A DNA stretch of 35,492 nt from Pyrinomonadaceae bacterium. Lineage in GTDB: Bacteria; Acidobacteriota; Blastocatellia; Pyrinomonadales; Pyrinomonadaceae. The position numbers were made by a program, and so were the translations under genes. A model generated the notes under the pieces. The model was not told where the DNA came from. It saw only the letters and a list, made by a program, of their open reading frames with translations, and made no database searches. The stretch spans positions 1 to 35,492 of the forward strand of contig JALHNX010000022.1 of assembly GCA_022843305.1 (NCBI GenBank), in the 5' to 3' direction. Below, one piece after another: positions 6,824 to 15,590 of the stretch; position 1 is the stretch's first letter, and each line of letters opens with the position of its first letter.

Positions 6824-7414
6824 ATGAATCAACCGGCGACGCAGAAGGAAATAACGCGCTTGCTTCTGGCTTGGGGCGCGGGCGACAAAGCGGCTTTGGA
6901 CGAGCTGATGCCGCTCGTCTATGCCGAACTTCGCAAACTGGCGCGAAATTATATGCGTCAGCAGCCCGCCGACCATACTTTGCAGACGACCGCACTCGTC
7001 AACGAAGCTTACTTGCGTTTGATCGATTCGAGCCGCGTCAACTGGCAGAACCGGACGCATTTTTTTGCGATCTCGGCGCAGTTGATGCGCCGCATTCTGG
7101 TTGATTTCGCCCGCAAACGCAGCAGTCTGAAACGCGGCGGCGAAGTGCAGATGGTCGAACTCGACGAAGCGCTCATTGTTCCTTTAGAGCAAAAGACGGA
7201 TCTGGTCGCGCTCGACGATGCCCTGAAAATTCTTGCCGAAATGAATCCGCGTCAGGGTCAGGTTGTCGAATTGCGCTATTTCGGCGGTTTGAGCGAAGAG
7301 GAAATCGCCGAGCATCTCGAAATTTCGGTGCGCACCGTCCGCCGCGACTGGAGCATCGCACGGGCGTGGCTGTTTAGAAAACTGTCAGAACCGCCTGCGG
7401 TAGCGGGCGGGTAA
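6824..7414 (+). CDS. ECF-type RNA polymerase sigma factor
   Basis: This 196-residue sigma factor has region 2 at about 10-98 (LMPLVYAELRKLARNYMR, TALVNEAYLRL, FFAISAQLMRRILVDFAR) and region 4 at about 130-188 (MNPRQGQVVELRYFGGLSEEEIAEHLEISVRTVRRDW). The pattern matches the acidobacterial/planctomycete ECF group often encoded before large serine/threonine kinases. A kinase follows here, so the two probably form one signalling unit with phosphorylation in place of an anti-sigma factor. The start has an AGGAG ribosome site. The last residues, EPPAVAGG, and the stop codon come from a repeat (7384-7419) and are not expected in the family. Target promoters are unknown. Confidence 0.9.
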   Translation: MNQPATQKEITRLLLAWGAGDKAALDELMPLVYAELRKLARNYMRQQPADHTLQTTALVNEAYLRLIDSSRVNWQNRTHFFAISAQLMRRILVDFARKRSSLKRGGEVQMVELDEALIVPLEQKTDLVALDDALKILAEMNPRQGQVVELRYFGGLSEEEIAEHLEISVRTVRRDWSIARAWLFRKLSEPPAVAGG

Positions 7415-7583
7415 ATTTTTCGGTATGTGGAATGAACACAGCGTCGGATTGGCGATCGATTATGTATTTAACGGGCAAGGTGATGAATTGCCTGATTTTG
7501 ACTGAGTAAAATTTTACCCGCCCGCTACCGCAGGCGGTTCTGACTTGAGCGAAACCTGCCCGCTACCGCAGGCGGTTCTGACC
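7384..7583. repeat. inverted and direct copies of a CCGCCTGCGG repeat
   Basis: Three copies of a unit of about 24-36 bp are present. Copy 1 at 7384-7419 is inverted, reading GTCAGAACCGCCTGCGGTAG onward. Copies 2 (about 7508-7544) and 3 (7556-7583) are in the opposite orientation, ending CAGGCGGTTCTGAC. Copies 1 and 2 bound a unique segment of about 90 bp like the terminal repeats of a MITE. That segment has an open frame at 7425-7505 (26 residues, beginning MWNEHSVG) with no ribosome site. Copy 1 encodes the tail of the sigma factor. Copy 3 ends 5 bp before the kinase ATG. Confidence 0.85.
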
Positions 7584-7588
7584 GGGAT

Positions 7589-10447
7589 ATGTCGCCTGAG
7601 CGTTGGGAACAAATTACAGAGATTTATCATTCTGCGCTGGAATTAGAGCTTGGCGAGCGATTAGCTTTTCTCGACGCGGCTTGCGCGGACGACGATTCTC
7701 TGCGCCGCGAGGTCGAATCTTTACTCAAAGCCGATTCTGAAGCGGGCGATTTTATCGCGCATCCGGCGTTTCACGACGCGGCTTCGCTGCTTACCGTTAA
7801 GACGGACGTGCCTTTGGCGGTCGGGCAAAATCTCGGTCATTACAAAATAATTTCGCGGCTCGGCGCGGGCGGCATGGGCGAGGTTTATCTTGCCAAAGAT
7901 TCAAAATTAAATCGGGAAGTCGCGATTAAAATTCTGCCCGCTTCGTTTGCCGAAAATCCGAATTACCTGCGGCGTTTTCAGACCGAAGCCGAAGCCGCCG
8001 CGACGCTCAATCATCCGAACGTCGCCGTTATCTATTCGGTCGAAAACACGGACGGGCGCTCGTTTATCACGATGGAATACGTTGCGGGCAAAACGCTCGA
8101 CGCGGCGATTCCGCCGCGCGGTTTCGATGTCAAAAACTTTCTCGATCTTTTTATTCCGCTGGCGGACGCGCTCGCGCAGGCGCACGAAAAAGGTGTCATT
8201 CACCGCGACATTAAACCCGGAAATATTATCATCACGCCCGAAGGCACACCGAAAATTCTCGATTTCGGTCTCGCACAGATTGACCGCCCGAAAGCGAATG
8301 AAGACGAATCAACGCTAAAAATCACGCAGACCGGACAGATCTTCGGCACACCATCCTATATGTCGCCCGAACAAGCCGAAGGCAAACAGATTGACCACCG
8401 GAGCGACATTTTCAGCTTCGGCGTCGTAATGTATGAAGCGATCACCGGAACGCGCCCGTTCAAGGGCGATTCTTACGCTTCGATCATCAGCAATCTGCTC
8501 AAAACCGACCCGATCTCGGTTTCGCAGCTCAAATCGGAAACGCCGTATTTGCTGGCGCGTCTGATCAGCCGCTGTCTGAGCAAATCGCGCGGCGTGCGCT
8601 TTCAGTCAATGCGCGAAGTCCGCGCCATTCTTGAAGAAACCAGGGCGGCAATCGAAGCCGGAGTTTCGATGGATAGTGCTTCGAACCCGTTTTTGCTGAA
8701 ACAAAAAACGGTTTCCCGCCGGTGGCTGATCGCGCCCGCCGTTTTGGTGATCGCGCTGTCGGTTTCGGCATATTTTTATTTTCAAACCGCGCCGTCCAAA
8801 CCGCCGCTCAATTTTGCGAATATGACTTTGCGCAAGCTCTCGCAAAGCGGCATGACCAGCTACGCGCACATCACGCCGGACGGAAAATCAATCGTCTATA
8901 TTATGCTCGACAAAGACGAAGGACGCTCGCTCTGGATTCGGCGCATCGAAGACCGCAATGCACTTCAGCTGATCTCGAAAGGACTGCGGCAATTTTGGGG
9001 CGGCTTGGGAATTTCGCCCGACGGAAACCATATCTTTTACATTCTCGCCGACGAAAACGCGCGTTTCGGAACACTCTACCGGATTTCGAGTCTAGGCGGA
9101 AGCCCGCGCAAATTGATCGAAAACGTCAACGATGTCGGCTCGGTTTCGCCCGACGGGCAGCGCATCGTTTTTGCCCGCTACACCGAAAAAATGCAGATTC
9201 TGTCGGCAAATGCGGCGGACGGCGGCGACGAGCGCGTTATTCATACGGGCGCGCCGGACGAACTTTTCCGCGACCCGCAGTTTTCAGCCGACGGCAAAAG
9301 CGTCTTTTTCAGCAAGCGGAAATCCGTCAGCGGTAAGACTTCATGGTCGCTCGTCGAAGTTCCCGTCGAGGGCGGTGCCGAGGGGACAATTCTCGAAACC
9401 AGCGGAAAAAGAATCGGCGAACTGGCGGTTTTGAAGAACGGCAAGGGAATACTTATCAACCGCACCGACGATGTTTCCAATCTCCAGCAGATTTATTACG
9501 TTTCGCTGCCCGACGGCAAAGAACAGCGCATCACCAACGATCTGAACTCTTATCACGGTGTCAACGTCAGCAGCGACGGAAACACGATTGCGGCAACGCA
9601 GAATCTGACCGTCAGAGATATTTGGACGGGCAAGGACGCAGAAAGTCTGCGGCGGGTAACGACCGAATCGAATGTTTATTCAAGGGCGGCGTTCACACCC
9701 GACGGGCGGATAGTTTATGACGCGCTCGATAATAATCGTCCGAACATCTGGATAATCAATCAGGACGGAACAAACGCGCAACAATTGACACCCAACGATT
9801 CGTTTAATGCCGAGCCGCAGGTTTCTGCGGACGGACGCTTTATCGTCTTTTCGTCCGACCGCACGGGCGAAAACAAGATTTGGCGAATGAACACGGACGG
9901 CAGCAATCCGACGCTTCTCACAAACGTCAGCGGACCGGCTTACGCGCCCGTTATCTCGCCCGATTCAAGCACCGTCTGGTTTCAGTGGAATCGGAACAAC
10001 AAACTCGTGTTAGGTAAAATCCCGCTCGGCGGCGGCGAAGCGGTCGAACAGCAGCCGAACTTCGGCGACAATCTCTGGGCGGTTTCGCCCGACGGTAAAC
10101 AATTGGCGCAGGTCTTTTTCGACGGGCAAAGCAATCAATTTAAGACGCGCGTCCGTCCTTTGAACGCGGAAGAACCGTCAAAGATTTATAATATTCCGGC
10201 AAGTTTTATCCTGAATTGGACAGCCGACGGTAAAAATCTGCTTTACCGCAGTATTGACACGACCCCCGAAATGTTTTCGATTCTCTGGATGCAATCGGTC
10301 GAAGGCGGCGAACCGAAACAATTCTTGTCGGTCAAACCCGACCGCATCACGAACATCGCGCAATCAGCCGACGGCAAACAAATCTTAATTATCCGCAGTA
10401 AATCTTTGTCCGATGCCGTGATGCTCAGCAAAATCTCAAACGAATAA
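7589..10447 (+). CDS. membrane-anchored serine/threonine protein kinase with C-terminal TolB/PD40 beta-propeller
   Basis: The protein has 952 residues. An N-terminal segment (1-75) has the MSPERWEQIT..Y..AL pattern common in acidobacterial kinases. A Hanks-type kinase domain follows at about 85-350: G-loop LGAGGMGEVY, Lys114 in VAIK, HRDIKPGN (205-212), DFG (225-227) and MSPEQ (258-262). One transmembrane helix lies at about 379-398. The extracytoplasmic part (410-952) has many 'SPDG', 'SADG' and 'IWRMNTDGS' motifs of TolB-like propeller blades. The kinase domain is therefore cytoplasmic and the propeller probably senses an envelope ligand. It follows the ECF sigma gene and probably controls it. 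No clear ribosome site precedes the ATG, because a repeat copy ends 5 bp upstream. Confidence 0.92.
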   Translation: MSPERWEQITEIYHSALELELGERLAFLDAACADDDSLRREVESLLKADSEAGDFIAHPAFHDAASLLTVKTDVPLAVGQNLGHYKIISRLGAGGMGEVYLAKDSKLNREVAIKILPASFAENPNYLRRFQTEAEAAATLNHPNVAVIYSVENTDGRSFITMEYVAGKTLDAAIPPRGFDVKNFLDLFIPLADALAQAHEKGVIHRDIKPGNIIITPEGTPKILDFGLAQIDRPKANEDESTLKITQTGQIFGTPSYMSPEQAEGKQIDHRSDIFSFGVVMYEAITGTRPFKGDSYASIISNLLKTDPISVSQLKSETPYLLARLISRCLSKSRGVRFQSMREVRAILEETRAAIEAGVSMDSASNPFLLKQKTVSRRWLIAPAVLVIALSVSAYFYFQTAPSKPPLNFANMTLRKLSQSGMTSYAHITPDGKSIVYIMLDKDEGRSLWIRRIEDRNALQLISKGLRQFWGGLGISPDGNHIFYILADENARFGTLYRISSLGGSPRKLIENVNDVGSVSPDGQRIVFARYTEKMQILSANAADGGDERVIHTGAPDELFRDPQFSADGKSVFFSKRKSVSGKTSWSLVEVPVEGGAEGTILETSGKRIGELAVLKNGKGILINRTDDVSNLQQIYYVSLPDGKEQRITNDLNSYHGVNVSSDGNTIAATQNLTVRDIWTGKDAESLRRVTTESNVYSRAAFTPDGRIVYDALDNNRPNIWIINQDGTNAQQLTPNDSFNAEPQVSADGRFIVFSSDRTGENKIWRMNTDGSNPTLLTNVSGPAYAPVISPDSSTVWFQWNRNNKLVLGKIPLGGGEAVEQQPNFGDNLWAVSPDGKQLAQVFFDGQSNQFKTRVRPLNAEEPSKIYNIPASFILNWTADGKNLLYRSIDTTPEMFSILWMQSVEGGEPKQFLSVKPDRITNIAQSADGKQILIIRSKSLSDAVMLSKISNE

Positions 10448-10507
10448 AACCTGACAAAAGAGTAAAAGCCGTTTTGTTTCCGGCGCGTTTTGTGCGAATA
10501 ATTTTTT

Positions 10508-11227
10508 ATGAACAGAGTTTTGATTGTCGAGGACGAAGAACATCTGGCGGACGGTTTGCGGTTTAATCTCGAAGCCGACGGTTTCGAGGTCGAAACCGCT
10601 TACAACGGCGAGCTTGCGCTCGAAAAGTTTTTTGTCGAAAACAAAACGTTTGACGTGATCGTGCTGGACGTGATGATGCCGCGCAAGAACGGTTTCGAGG
10701 TTGCGCGCGCACTCAGAGAATCCGAAAATTTCACGCCGATTCTGATGCTCACCGCGCTCGGCAAACCCGAAGACGTTTTGGACGGTTTCGAGGCGGGCGC
10801 AGACGATTATCTGCCGAAGCCTTTCGATCTGTCGGTTTTCACGGCGCGTCTGAACGGACTGCTGCGCCGCCGCGAATGGTTTGCGCGTGAACGCGGCGCG
10901 GCAAAACCGCCGACCGAAAACGATACTTTTACCGTCAACGGCAAAACGATCGATTTCGACAATCTCGAACTGAAAAGCGATCAGGAGACGATTCACCTGA
11001 CATTGATGGAAGCCAAACTCCTGCGCTATCTGATCGAAAACGAAGGCAAACCCGTTTCGCGCAAGACCATTTTGGAAGAAGTCTGGGATTTGCACGAAGA
11101 CACCGACACGCGGGCGATTGATAATTTTATCGTCCGTTTAAGAAAATATCTCGAAAACGACCCGACCAAACCGCAAATTCTGCAAACCGTCCGCGGTGTC
11201 GGCTACCGGTTTTTTAAGGAAGATTAG
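10508..11227 (+). CDS. OmpR/PhoB-family response regulator
   Basis: The 239-residue protein has an N-terminal receiver domain with acidic E8/D9, phospho-acceptor Asp54 in VIVLDVMMP, Thr82 and Lys104 in LPKPF. A linker leads to a C-terminal winged-helix DNA-binding domain at about 140-238 (LTLMEAKLLRYLIENEGKPVSR, then VRLRKYLENDP and TVRGVGYRF). No kinase gene is adjacent. The orphan histidine kinase at 3173-4060 is the nearest candidate partner; the serine/threonine kinase just upstream is another possible modifier. It converges on the nuclease-like gene with only 3 bp between stop codons. Confidence 0.93.
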   Translation: MNRVLIVEDEEHLADGLRFNLEADGFEVETAYNGELALEKFFVENKTFDVIVLDVMMPRKNGFEVARALRESENFTPILMLTALGKPEDVLDGFEAGADDYLPKPFDLSVFTARLNGLLRRREWFARERGAAKPPTENDTFTVNGKTIDFDNLELKSDQETIHLTLMEAKLLRYLIENEGKPVSRKTILEEVWDLHEDTDTRAIDNFIVRLRKYLENDPTKPQILQTVRGVGYRFFKED

Positions 11228-11230
11228 ACA

Positions 11231-12718
11231 CTAACTTTTTCTTTCCAGAACTTTCAATCGAACGCGCCAGTTTTCCGCGAGATTAAAGCGGTGAATTTCG
11301 ATTTCGGGCGAAATCACGCTTGCCGGAAAATCGAAATCACGGTGAAACGAAAGCGTCGGCGCGACCAGATAACAAATCGCCGGCGCAGCCGCGATTTCCA
11401 AATCGCCGAAAAGCCGCGCTTTGTTCAGATTTCCCCTGCGTCTTTGCAGCTCGATCTTGCGCCAGTAATCGGCGGCTTGAAAAGCCATCTCGCGGTCGGG
11501 CGCGGTTTTCAGCTCGACGATCACGAGCCGCCCGTCTTTACGCAACGCGAGCAGATCAATTTTATCGCGTTCGGCGCGAAACTGGTGATAAAGCGGCGAA
11601 AGCACGAGATTCGCGTCCAAAAGTTTGATATTCCGGCGCAGAACGGCTTCGAGCCACGCTTCGGGCGCGGACAGATAAAGCCGGTGCCGTTTATTGGGCG
11701 AATCCGCACGGCGGAATTTTTGCAGGTTTTCGATCAATTCCGTAAATTCGCCGAAATTGTTTTCCGCCAATAACTGCCGCGTCTGTTCAACGCCGAACCA
11801 GAGTTTTTCTTTGTCGAAAACCTTTCTGATCCGCGCAAACGGCAAACCGTTAAACCGCAGAGTTTCGCCGTTTTTTGCAAAAACCGCGTCAATTTCAGCG
11901 GGCGAAATTTCGATAATTTTTCGCGCCGTTTCGCTGAGTTCCCAATTTTCTGCGAGCTTGATCTCACGCGCTTTTGCCCCGCGCCACAAATCCGCGAGCT
12001 GCAAAGGCGGCAAATCTTTAATAATTTCTTCGCTTTGCGTCTTTGCGGATTCACGGGAAATTTCTTTGATTAAAATTCTCGATTTCCAGCTTTCCCGCAA
12101 AAGCGCGTGAAGTTTCTGCAATTTCTTCGCCGGCGGCTTTTCAGCCAGAATCCAAATCGTTTCAAGCGGATTCCTTTTGCGGTTTTGCAATTTTACGAGC
12201 CAAAAGATCGCCGCCGAAAGCAAAATTTCGGGCGTTAAAGTTTCGCTCACGTCGCTCAGCGCGGCGGTTTGTTTTTTTTGCCGGTCTTCAAAAAGAATCT
12301 GCGCGAAACGCCCGCCGTCTTTGTTCAGTTCGACGCGGACGAGCTTTATGTTCGGAAAAGTTTCTTTGATGATTTCCGCGATCTTATTGGCTTTTTCAAG
12401 TCTGGCGAGTTCGACCGACGCGCTCAAGTCCTTCGCCAAAACACGCGGAACGAGCCGGAATTTTGCGCGTTCCTTTTCAAAGTTGCGCGTCAAATCGAGC
12501 AAAATCTTATCGTTTTTCGTTTGAAAATCGGCGACGCGCCACGTCTGAAAACCTTTGTCATCGAGAAAACCGAAAAGCAGTTTATTGCGCTCGAAAGTAA
12601 CTTCGATCTCCGTCTTTTGAAGCGCGAAACTCCTTCCCGAAGCGTCAATCAAAAGCCATTCTTGATAGGCATCAAGCAGAGCTTGCAGTTCTAATCGGGA
12701 GTTGTCGGGATTTTGCAT
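11231..12718 (-). CDS. uncharacterised protein with C-terminal PD-(D/E)XK nuclease-like domain
   Basis: The protein has 495 residues. The C-terminal part (about 345-490) shows a PD-(D/E)XK signature: PEAWLEAVLRRNI (352-364, possible catalytic Glu), KIDLLAL with Asp388, VIVELK with Glu402 and Lys404, and a later Gln414 in QAADYW. This is the layout of NucS-like or restriction-type endonucleases. The first 340 residues are lysine/glutamate-rich and unrecognised, with a repeated 'IEI/ILAEK' style that may form alpha/beta modules. There is no signal peptide, helicase or methylase. A role in DNA repair or defence is inference. No partner gene is adjacent: downstream is a convergent regulator and upstream a palindrome. 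The ATG start has no strong ribosome site. Confidence 0.7.
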   Translation of the reverse strand: MQNPDNSRLELQALLDAYQEWLLIDASGRSFALQKTEIEVTFERNKLLFGFLDDKGFQTWRVADFQTKNDKILLDLTRNFEKERAKFRLVPRVLAKDLSASVELARLEKANKIAEIIKETFPNIKLVRVELNKDGGRFAQILFEDRQKKQTAALSDVSETLTPEILLSAAIFWLVKLQNRKRNPLETIWILAEKPPAKKLQKLHALLRESWKSRILIKEISRESAKTQSEEIIKDLPPLQLADLWRGAKAREIKLAENWELSETARKIIEISPAEIDAVFAKNGETLRFNGLPFARIRKVFDKEKLWFGVEQTRQLLAENNFGEFTELIENLQKFRRADSPNKRHRLYLSAPEAWLEAVLRRNIKLLDANLVLSPLYHQFRAERDKIDLLALRKDGRLVIVELKTAPDREMAFQAADYWRKIELQRRRGNLNKARLFGDLEIAAAPAICYLVAPTLSFHRDFDFPASVISPEIEIHRFNLAENWRVRLKVLERKS

Positions 12719-12739
12719 TTTATGAAATACGGAAAGAAA

Positions 12740-12835
12740 AATTTTACATTCTGCATTTTACATTCTGCATTAATTTGCAAAATAAGCGTTAATTTCTGCG
12801 ATTTAATGAAAAATGTAAAATGCAGAATGTTAAAT
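12740..12835. repeat. short-tandem-repeat palindrome (CATTCTG/CATTTTA type)
   Basis: The left arm (12740-12771) alternates two 7-base units, TTTACATTCTGCAT twice over. The right arm (12804-12835) is the near complement, ending GCAGAATGTTAAATT. The loop is about 32 bases. It lies between two minus-strand genes and includes no coding sequence. Arm design is the same as at 3071-3167 and 32101-32190, but the unit sequence differs. Confidence 0.8.
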
Positions 12836-12856
12836 TATGTTTTCTTTGCCGTTAAA

Positions 12857-13603
12857 TTACCAGTCATATTTTTCCTCGAAAAATTCGATCATCCGCTTTG
12901 ACCAGACCGTGTAGCCTTTTTCGGACGGATGCAGTCCGTCGGCGAAAAAATCTTCGGGCACGGTCGTCGGCTGGTGAAAGTAAAAAACGCGCTCCATTTC
13001 CGAGGTAAATTCCCGCGCGTTCGCGTCGTGCAGAGCCGAAAGATGCCCGAGAATGAATTTTATCGTGAACGGCAGAACCGGCGAGAGGCGAACGGCGGGC
13101 GCGTTCGTGATAAAAAACGTCGCGTCCGGGTTTTTTTCTTTCAAAATCCCGATCAGCCGCCGCATATCGCGCCGGAAAACGCGCGGGCTGCGGAGCGATA
13201 AAACCTCGTTGCCGCACAAGGCGAGCATTATGTAATCGAATTTTTCGTCCGGGATTTCCGGCACGAGTTCGCGGATCGTCCGATTGATTGTGATCCCGCT
13301 TTTGCCGACAACCTGCCACTCGACGGATTTGCCGATTTTCCCGCCCAAAAAGCGGGAAAACTGTCCCGCGAGCCCCGTTTCATGCGTGCTTGCGCCGACT
13401 CCGGCGGCAGTTGATTCGCCAAGCACAAGAAGTTTGACGCTTTCTTTGCCGAGCGCAAATTGCCCGCGTTTTTCGCCGTCTGCATCCGGCAAGCGCCCGA
13501 TCTTACGGCGCACGTATTGACCTTGCAGATACAAAAACGGCGCGAACGGCAGAATGATAATGCCGCCTAAAACATAGATCGTTTGCCAGAGAATCAGATT
13601 CAT
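12857..13603 (-). CDS. SGNH/GDSL-type esterase, membrane-anchored
   Basis: This 248-residue protein has an N-terminal hydrophobic anchor (about 5-26). The SGNH blocks follow: LGESTAAGVGA with Ser64, a probable Gly in VVGKSGIT (99-106), GNE at 131-133 in place of the usual GND, and DGLHPSE with Asp222 and His225. The family hydrolyses esters of lipids, sugars or peptidoglycan. The anchor suggests action at the outer face of the inner membrane. The 'FADGLHPS..GY..W' ending is typical of bacterial lysophospholipase-like members. It is divergent from the lipoprotein gene at 13666 with a 62-bp shared upstream region. Substrate is not determined. Confidence 0.88.
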   Translation of the reverse strand: MNLILWQTIYVLGGIIILPFAPFLYLQGQYVRRKIGRLPDADGEKRGQFALGKESVKLLVLGESTAAGVGASTHETGLAGQFSRFLGGKIGKSVEWQVVGKSGITINRTIRELVPEIPDEKFDYIMLALCGNEVLSLRSPRVFRRDMRRLIGILKEKNPDATFFITNAPAVRLSPVLPFTIKFILGHLSALHDANAREFTSEMERVFYFHQPTTVPEDFFADGLHPSEKGYTVWSKRMIEFFEEKYDW

Positions 13604-13665
13604 CGTGAAAAATTCAACAGTTTCAAATGTTTTCGGCGCGTTATGCTAAAATTACATTTTCGCCA

Positions 13666-14364
13666 ATGTTTTCATCTAATCTTACCAAATTTTCTGTCAC
13701 TTTAGTGCTGATTTTTTTACTTTTTCCGGCTTGCGGCTGGTGGCAGAAATCGAATAACGCAAATTTGCCCCAAACGCCTCAGGTTTCCGACGAGCTGAAA
13801 AGCGAGATTCCTTTTTCGACCAAAGAACCCGAACGGTTTCAGGCGGAGATCGTCGTTACGGCTGGCGAGACGGAACGCAAAACTTTTATCGCCCGAAACG
13901 GCGCGAATCGCCGTTATGATTTCAATTTCGGCGCGAAAAATCAACTGACGAATCTGCAAACCGATAAAAATTATCTGATTTTGCCCGCGAGTAAGATATA
14001 TGCGGAAAACGCCGCCGGTGCGGAAAACGTTTCGACCGATGATTGGACGAATTTTTTGACGACCGAATGGCTCAGCCAAAAAACGGAAGCGAAGTTTGAA
14101 AAACTGGAAACCGCCGGAAATCTGACAAAATACCGCGTCCGTCTGGGCGACGACGATTCTTCGGAAATTTTTCTATACATTGACGAAAAACTCGGTTTGC
14201 CCGTCAGACAGGAATTTTACGCGGGCGAACAGAAAGTTTTAACCTATACGTTTGAATTAAAAAATCTGAAGCTCGAAACGGACGCGAATTTATTTGCCGT
14301 GCCGGCGGATTTCAAAAAAGTTTCGGCGGAAGAATTCCGAAAAGTCCTGCACAGCGAAGAATAA
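13666..14364 (+). CDS. putative lipoprotein, LolA/DUF4412-like beta fold
   Basis: The protein is 232 residues when started at MFSSNLTK. An ATG 39 bp upstream is less likely because TTATGCTAAAAT (13641-13652), a plausible -10 region, would then fall inside the gene. The N terminus is a lipoprotein signal peptide ending LLFPAC with Cys23; Phe at -3 is unusual for a lipobox. The mature part has alternating beta strands (FQAEIVVTAG, KTFIARNG, NYLILPASKIY, KYRVRLGD, EIFLYIDEKLGLPVRQEF). This resembles the LolA-like half-barrel that binds lipid chains and is common in acidobacterial lipoproteins. It ends 3 bp before the thioesterase gene, so the two form an operon. Ligand unknown. Confidence 0.7.
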   Translation: MFSSNLTKFSVTLVLIFLLFPACGWWQKSNNANLPQTPQVSDELKSEIPFSTKEPERFQAEIVVTAGETERKTFIARNGANRRYDFNFGAKNQLTNLQTDKNYLILPASKIYAENAAGAENVSTDDWTNFLTTEWLSQKTEAKFEKLETAGNLTKYRVRLGDDDSSEIFLYIDEKLGLPVRQEFYAGEQKVLTYTFELKNLKLETDANLFAVPADFKKVSAEEFRKVLHSEE

Positions 14365-14367
14365 AAA

Positions 14368-14787
14368 ATGAGCGAAAAAATTGTCACCGAAGAGCAAAAA
14401 CAGGCGGCGGCGGAAATGATCAAAAAAGTTCCGTTTCCGTCGCTTTTGGGTTTTGAACTGGTCGATCTGAAATACGGCGAAGCGGTTTTGAAGCTGAAAA
14501 TGCGCGACCAGCTGCGCCAGCCTTACGGAACTCTGCACGGCGGCGCGACCGCTTCTTTGATTGATACGGCGATGGCGTTTGCCTGCGTGACCTGTCTTTC
14601 GGAAACCGAGCAGTCAACGACGATTGATCTGACCGTCCATTACCTGCGCCCGCACATCGAAGGCGAAGTTTTCTGCACGGCAAAGGTCGTCCGCGCCGGA
14701 AAACGGATTCTGACCGTTTCGGCGGAAGTCGTCAATGAACACGGGAAAATAATCGCGACCGCCCTTTCGACCTATACGAAAGTCTAA
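14368..14787 (+). CDS. PaaI-family acyl-CoA thioesterase (hotdog fold)
   Basis: The 139-residue single-hotdog protein has the family motif GTLHGGATASLIDTAMAFA at 54-72. In PaaI/YdiI-type enzymes this contains the catalytic region at the start of the long helix (HGG followed by an acidic D). The strands LTVHYLRP and GKIIATALSTY complete the fold. These enzymes hydrolyse aromatic or medium-chain acyl-CoA thioesters and work as dimers or tetramers in the cytoplasm. The start codon lies 3 bp after the lipoprotein stop, which implies translational coupling. Confidence 0.9.
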   Translation: MSEKIVTEEQKQAAAEMIKKVPFPSLLGFELVDLKYGEAVLKLKMRDQLRQPYGTLHGGATASLIDTAMAFACVTCLSETEQSTTIDLTVHYLRPHIEGEVFCTAKVVRAGKRILTVSAEVVNEHGKIIATALSTYTKV

Positions 14788-14792
14788 ACATA

Positions 14793-14856
14793 CGACAAAC
14801 TCCAGTTTGTCGCCCAGTTGCAAAAACAGGAATGATCGACAAACTGAAGTTCGTCG
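14793..14856. repeat. paired hairpins with CTNNAG centres
   Basis: Hairpin 1, CGACAAACTCCAGTTTGTCG at 14793-14812, is a perfect palindrome around CC. Hairpin 2, CGACAAACTGAAGTTCGTCG at 14837-14856, has one mismatch and a GA centre. The two can also pair with each other. They lie between the convergent thioesterase and DUF2490 genes and could terminate both, though no T-run follows. Confidence 0.75.
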
Positions 14857-14871
14857 GACATTTTTTTCGGT

Positions 14872-15579
14872 CTATTTTATAAAATCCAGACGATACCTGA
14901 AGCTCACCCCGAAACCGTTTGTTTTGCGGAGCGTTCCGATCTTAAAACCCTGCCGGAGATAGAAAAAATCCGCGCCGAATTCGGGCGTGAATTGTTTTGA
15001 AACGCCCGCTAAGAAATCATTCCGCACCCATTTTTTTTCTCTGAAATCGTAAAAAGGCTCGTCCGCGACAAACGGCGTAACAATTTCTTTATTATCCTTT
15101 TTGATGGGAAAATTCAGTTGCGCCCGGTTTCGATAAACAACGGTATCGGGGCGCGAATGTTTGATCAGATAAGTTGTCAGAGAACGGTTGCGAAACTGTA
15201 CATTCTTCCAATTTTTTGATGAATTAAGGAAAAACATCAAACGATGTTCGTATTGCACACGCACTTCGGTCGGTCGGAAACGACGGTAGAGATAGCCCGA
15301 ACCGGCGGTAAAATATTGGTTAAACCGGTAATTAAAGGAAACTATGCCGCGCCCGTCAATCGGGCGTTTCAGATTTCTCCCGTAACGCAAAACGCCGCCG
15401 AGATTTATTGTCCACAGGTCAACTTTTTTGCCGTTTTCTTCTTTTTTCCTGAGCGGCACGATAAAAGTTACATCGTTCCAACCGACAATATCCGAATCGT
15501 CGTCAACGGTTTGCGAAAATGCCGGCGACGATAATAGAAAAATCAGAAAAATCAGAAAGGTATATTTGTTTGTTTTCAT
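14872..15579 (-). CDS. secreted DUF2490-family protein
   Basis: The 235-residue protein has a signal peptide (residues 1-22, ending PAFS|Q). The mature sequence has the features of DUF2490: an early W.(D) motif (DIVGWNDVTF), many alternating beta strands with aromatic residues (FNYRFNQYFTAGSGYLYRRF, VRVQYEHRLMFF, FRNRSLTTYLI), YRNRAQLNFPI and a C-terminal FRYRLDF. This composition suggests an outer-membrane beta-barrel of about ten strands. Function is unknown in the family. It lies downstream of the membrane protein at 15591-16667 with an 11-bp gap and the same direction, so it is probably part of that operon. Confidence 0.8.
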   Translation of the reverse strand: MKTNKYTFLIFLIFLLSSPAFSQTVDDDSDIVGWNDVTFIVPLRKKEENGKKVDLWTINLGGVLRYGRNLKRPIDGRGIVSFNYRFNQYFTAGSGYLYRRFRPTEVRVQYEHRLMFFLNSSKNWKNVQFRNRSLTTYLIKHSRPDTVVYRNRAQLNFPIKKDNKEIVTPFVADEPFYDFREKKWVRNDFLAGVSKQFTPEFGADFFYLRQGFKIGTLRKTNGFGVSFRYRLDFIK

Positions 15580-15590
15580 AAAATCGAATG

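Noticed and set aside
7425-7505. 26-codon frame between the two inverted repeat copies after the sigma factor
   Set aside because: No ribosome site, no recognisable family and it lies in the interior of a MITE-like unit; noted under the repeat and not called as a gene.
10436-11095. Long open frame (219 codons) on the minus strand opposite the response regulator
   Set aside because: It lies wholly antisense to a well-recognised receiver/winged-helix gene, has no ribosome site and its translation resembles no family; the codon bias of the true gene keeps the antisense frame open.
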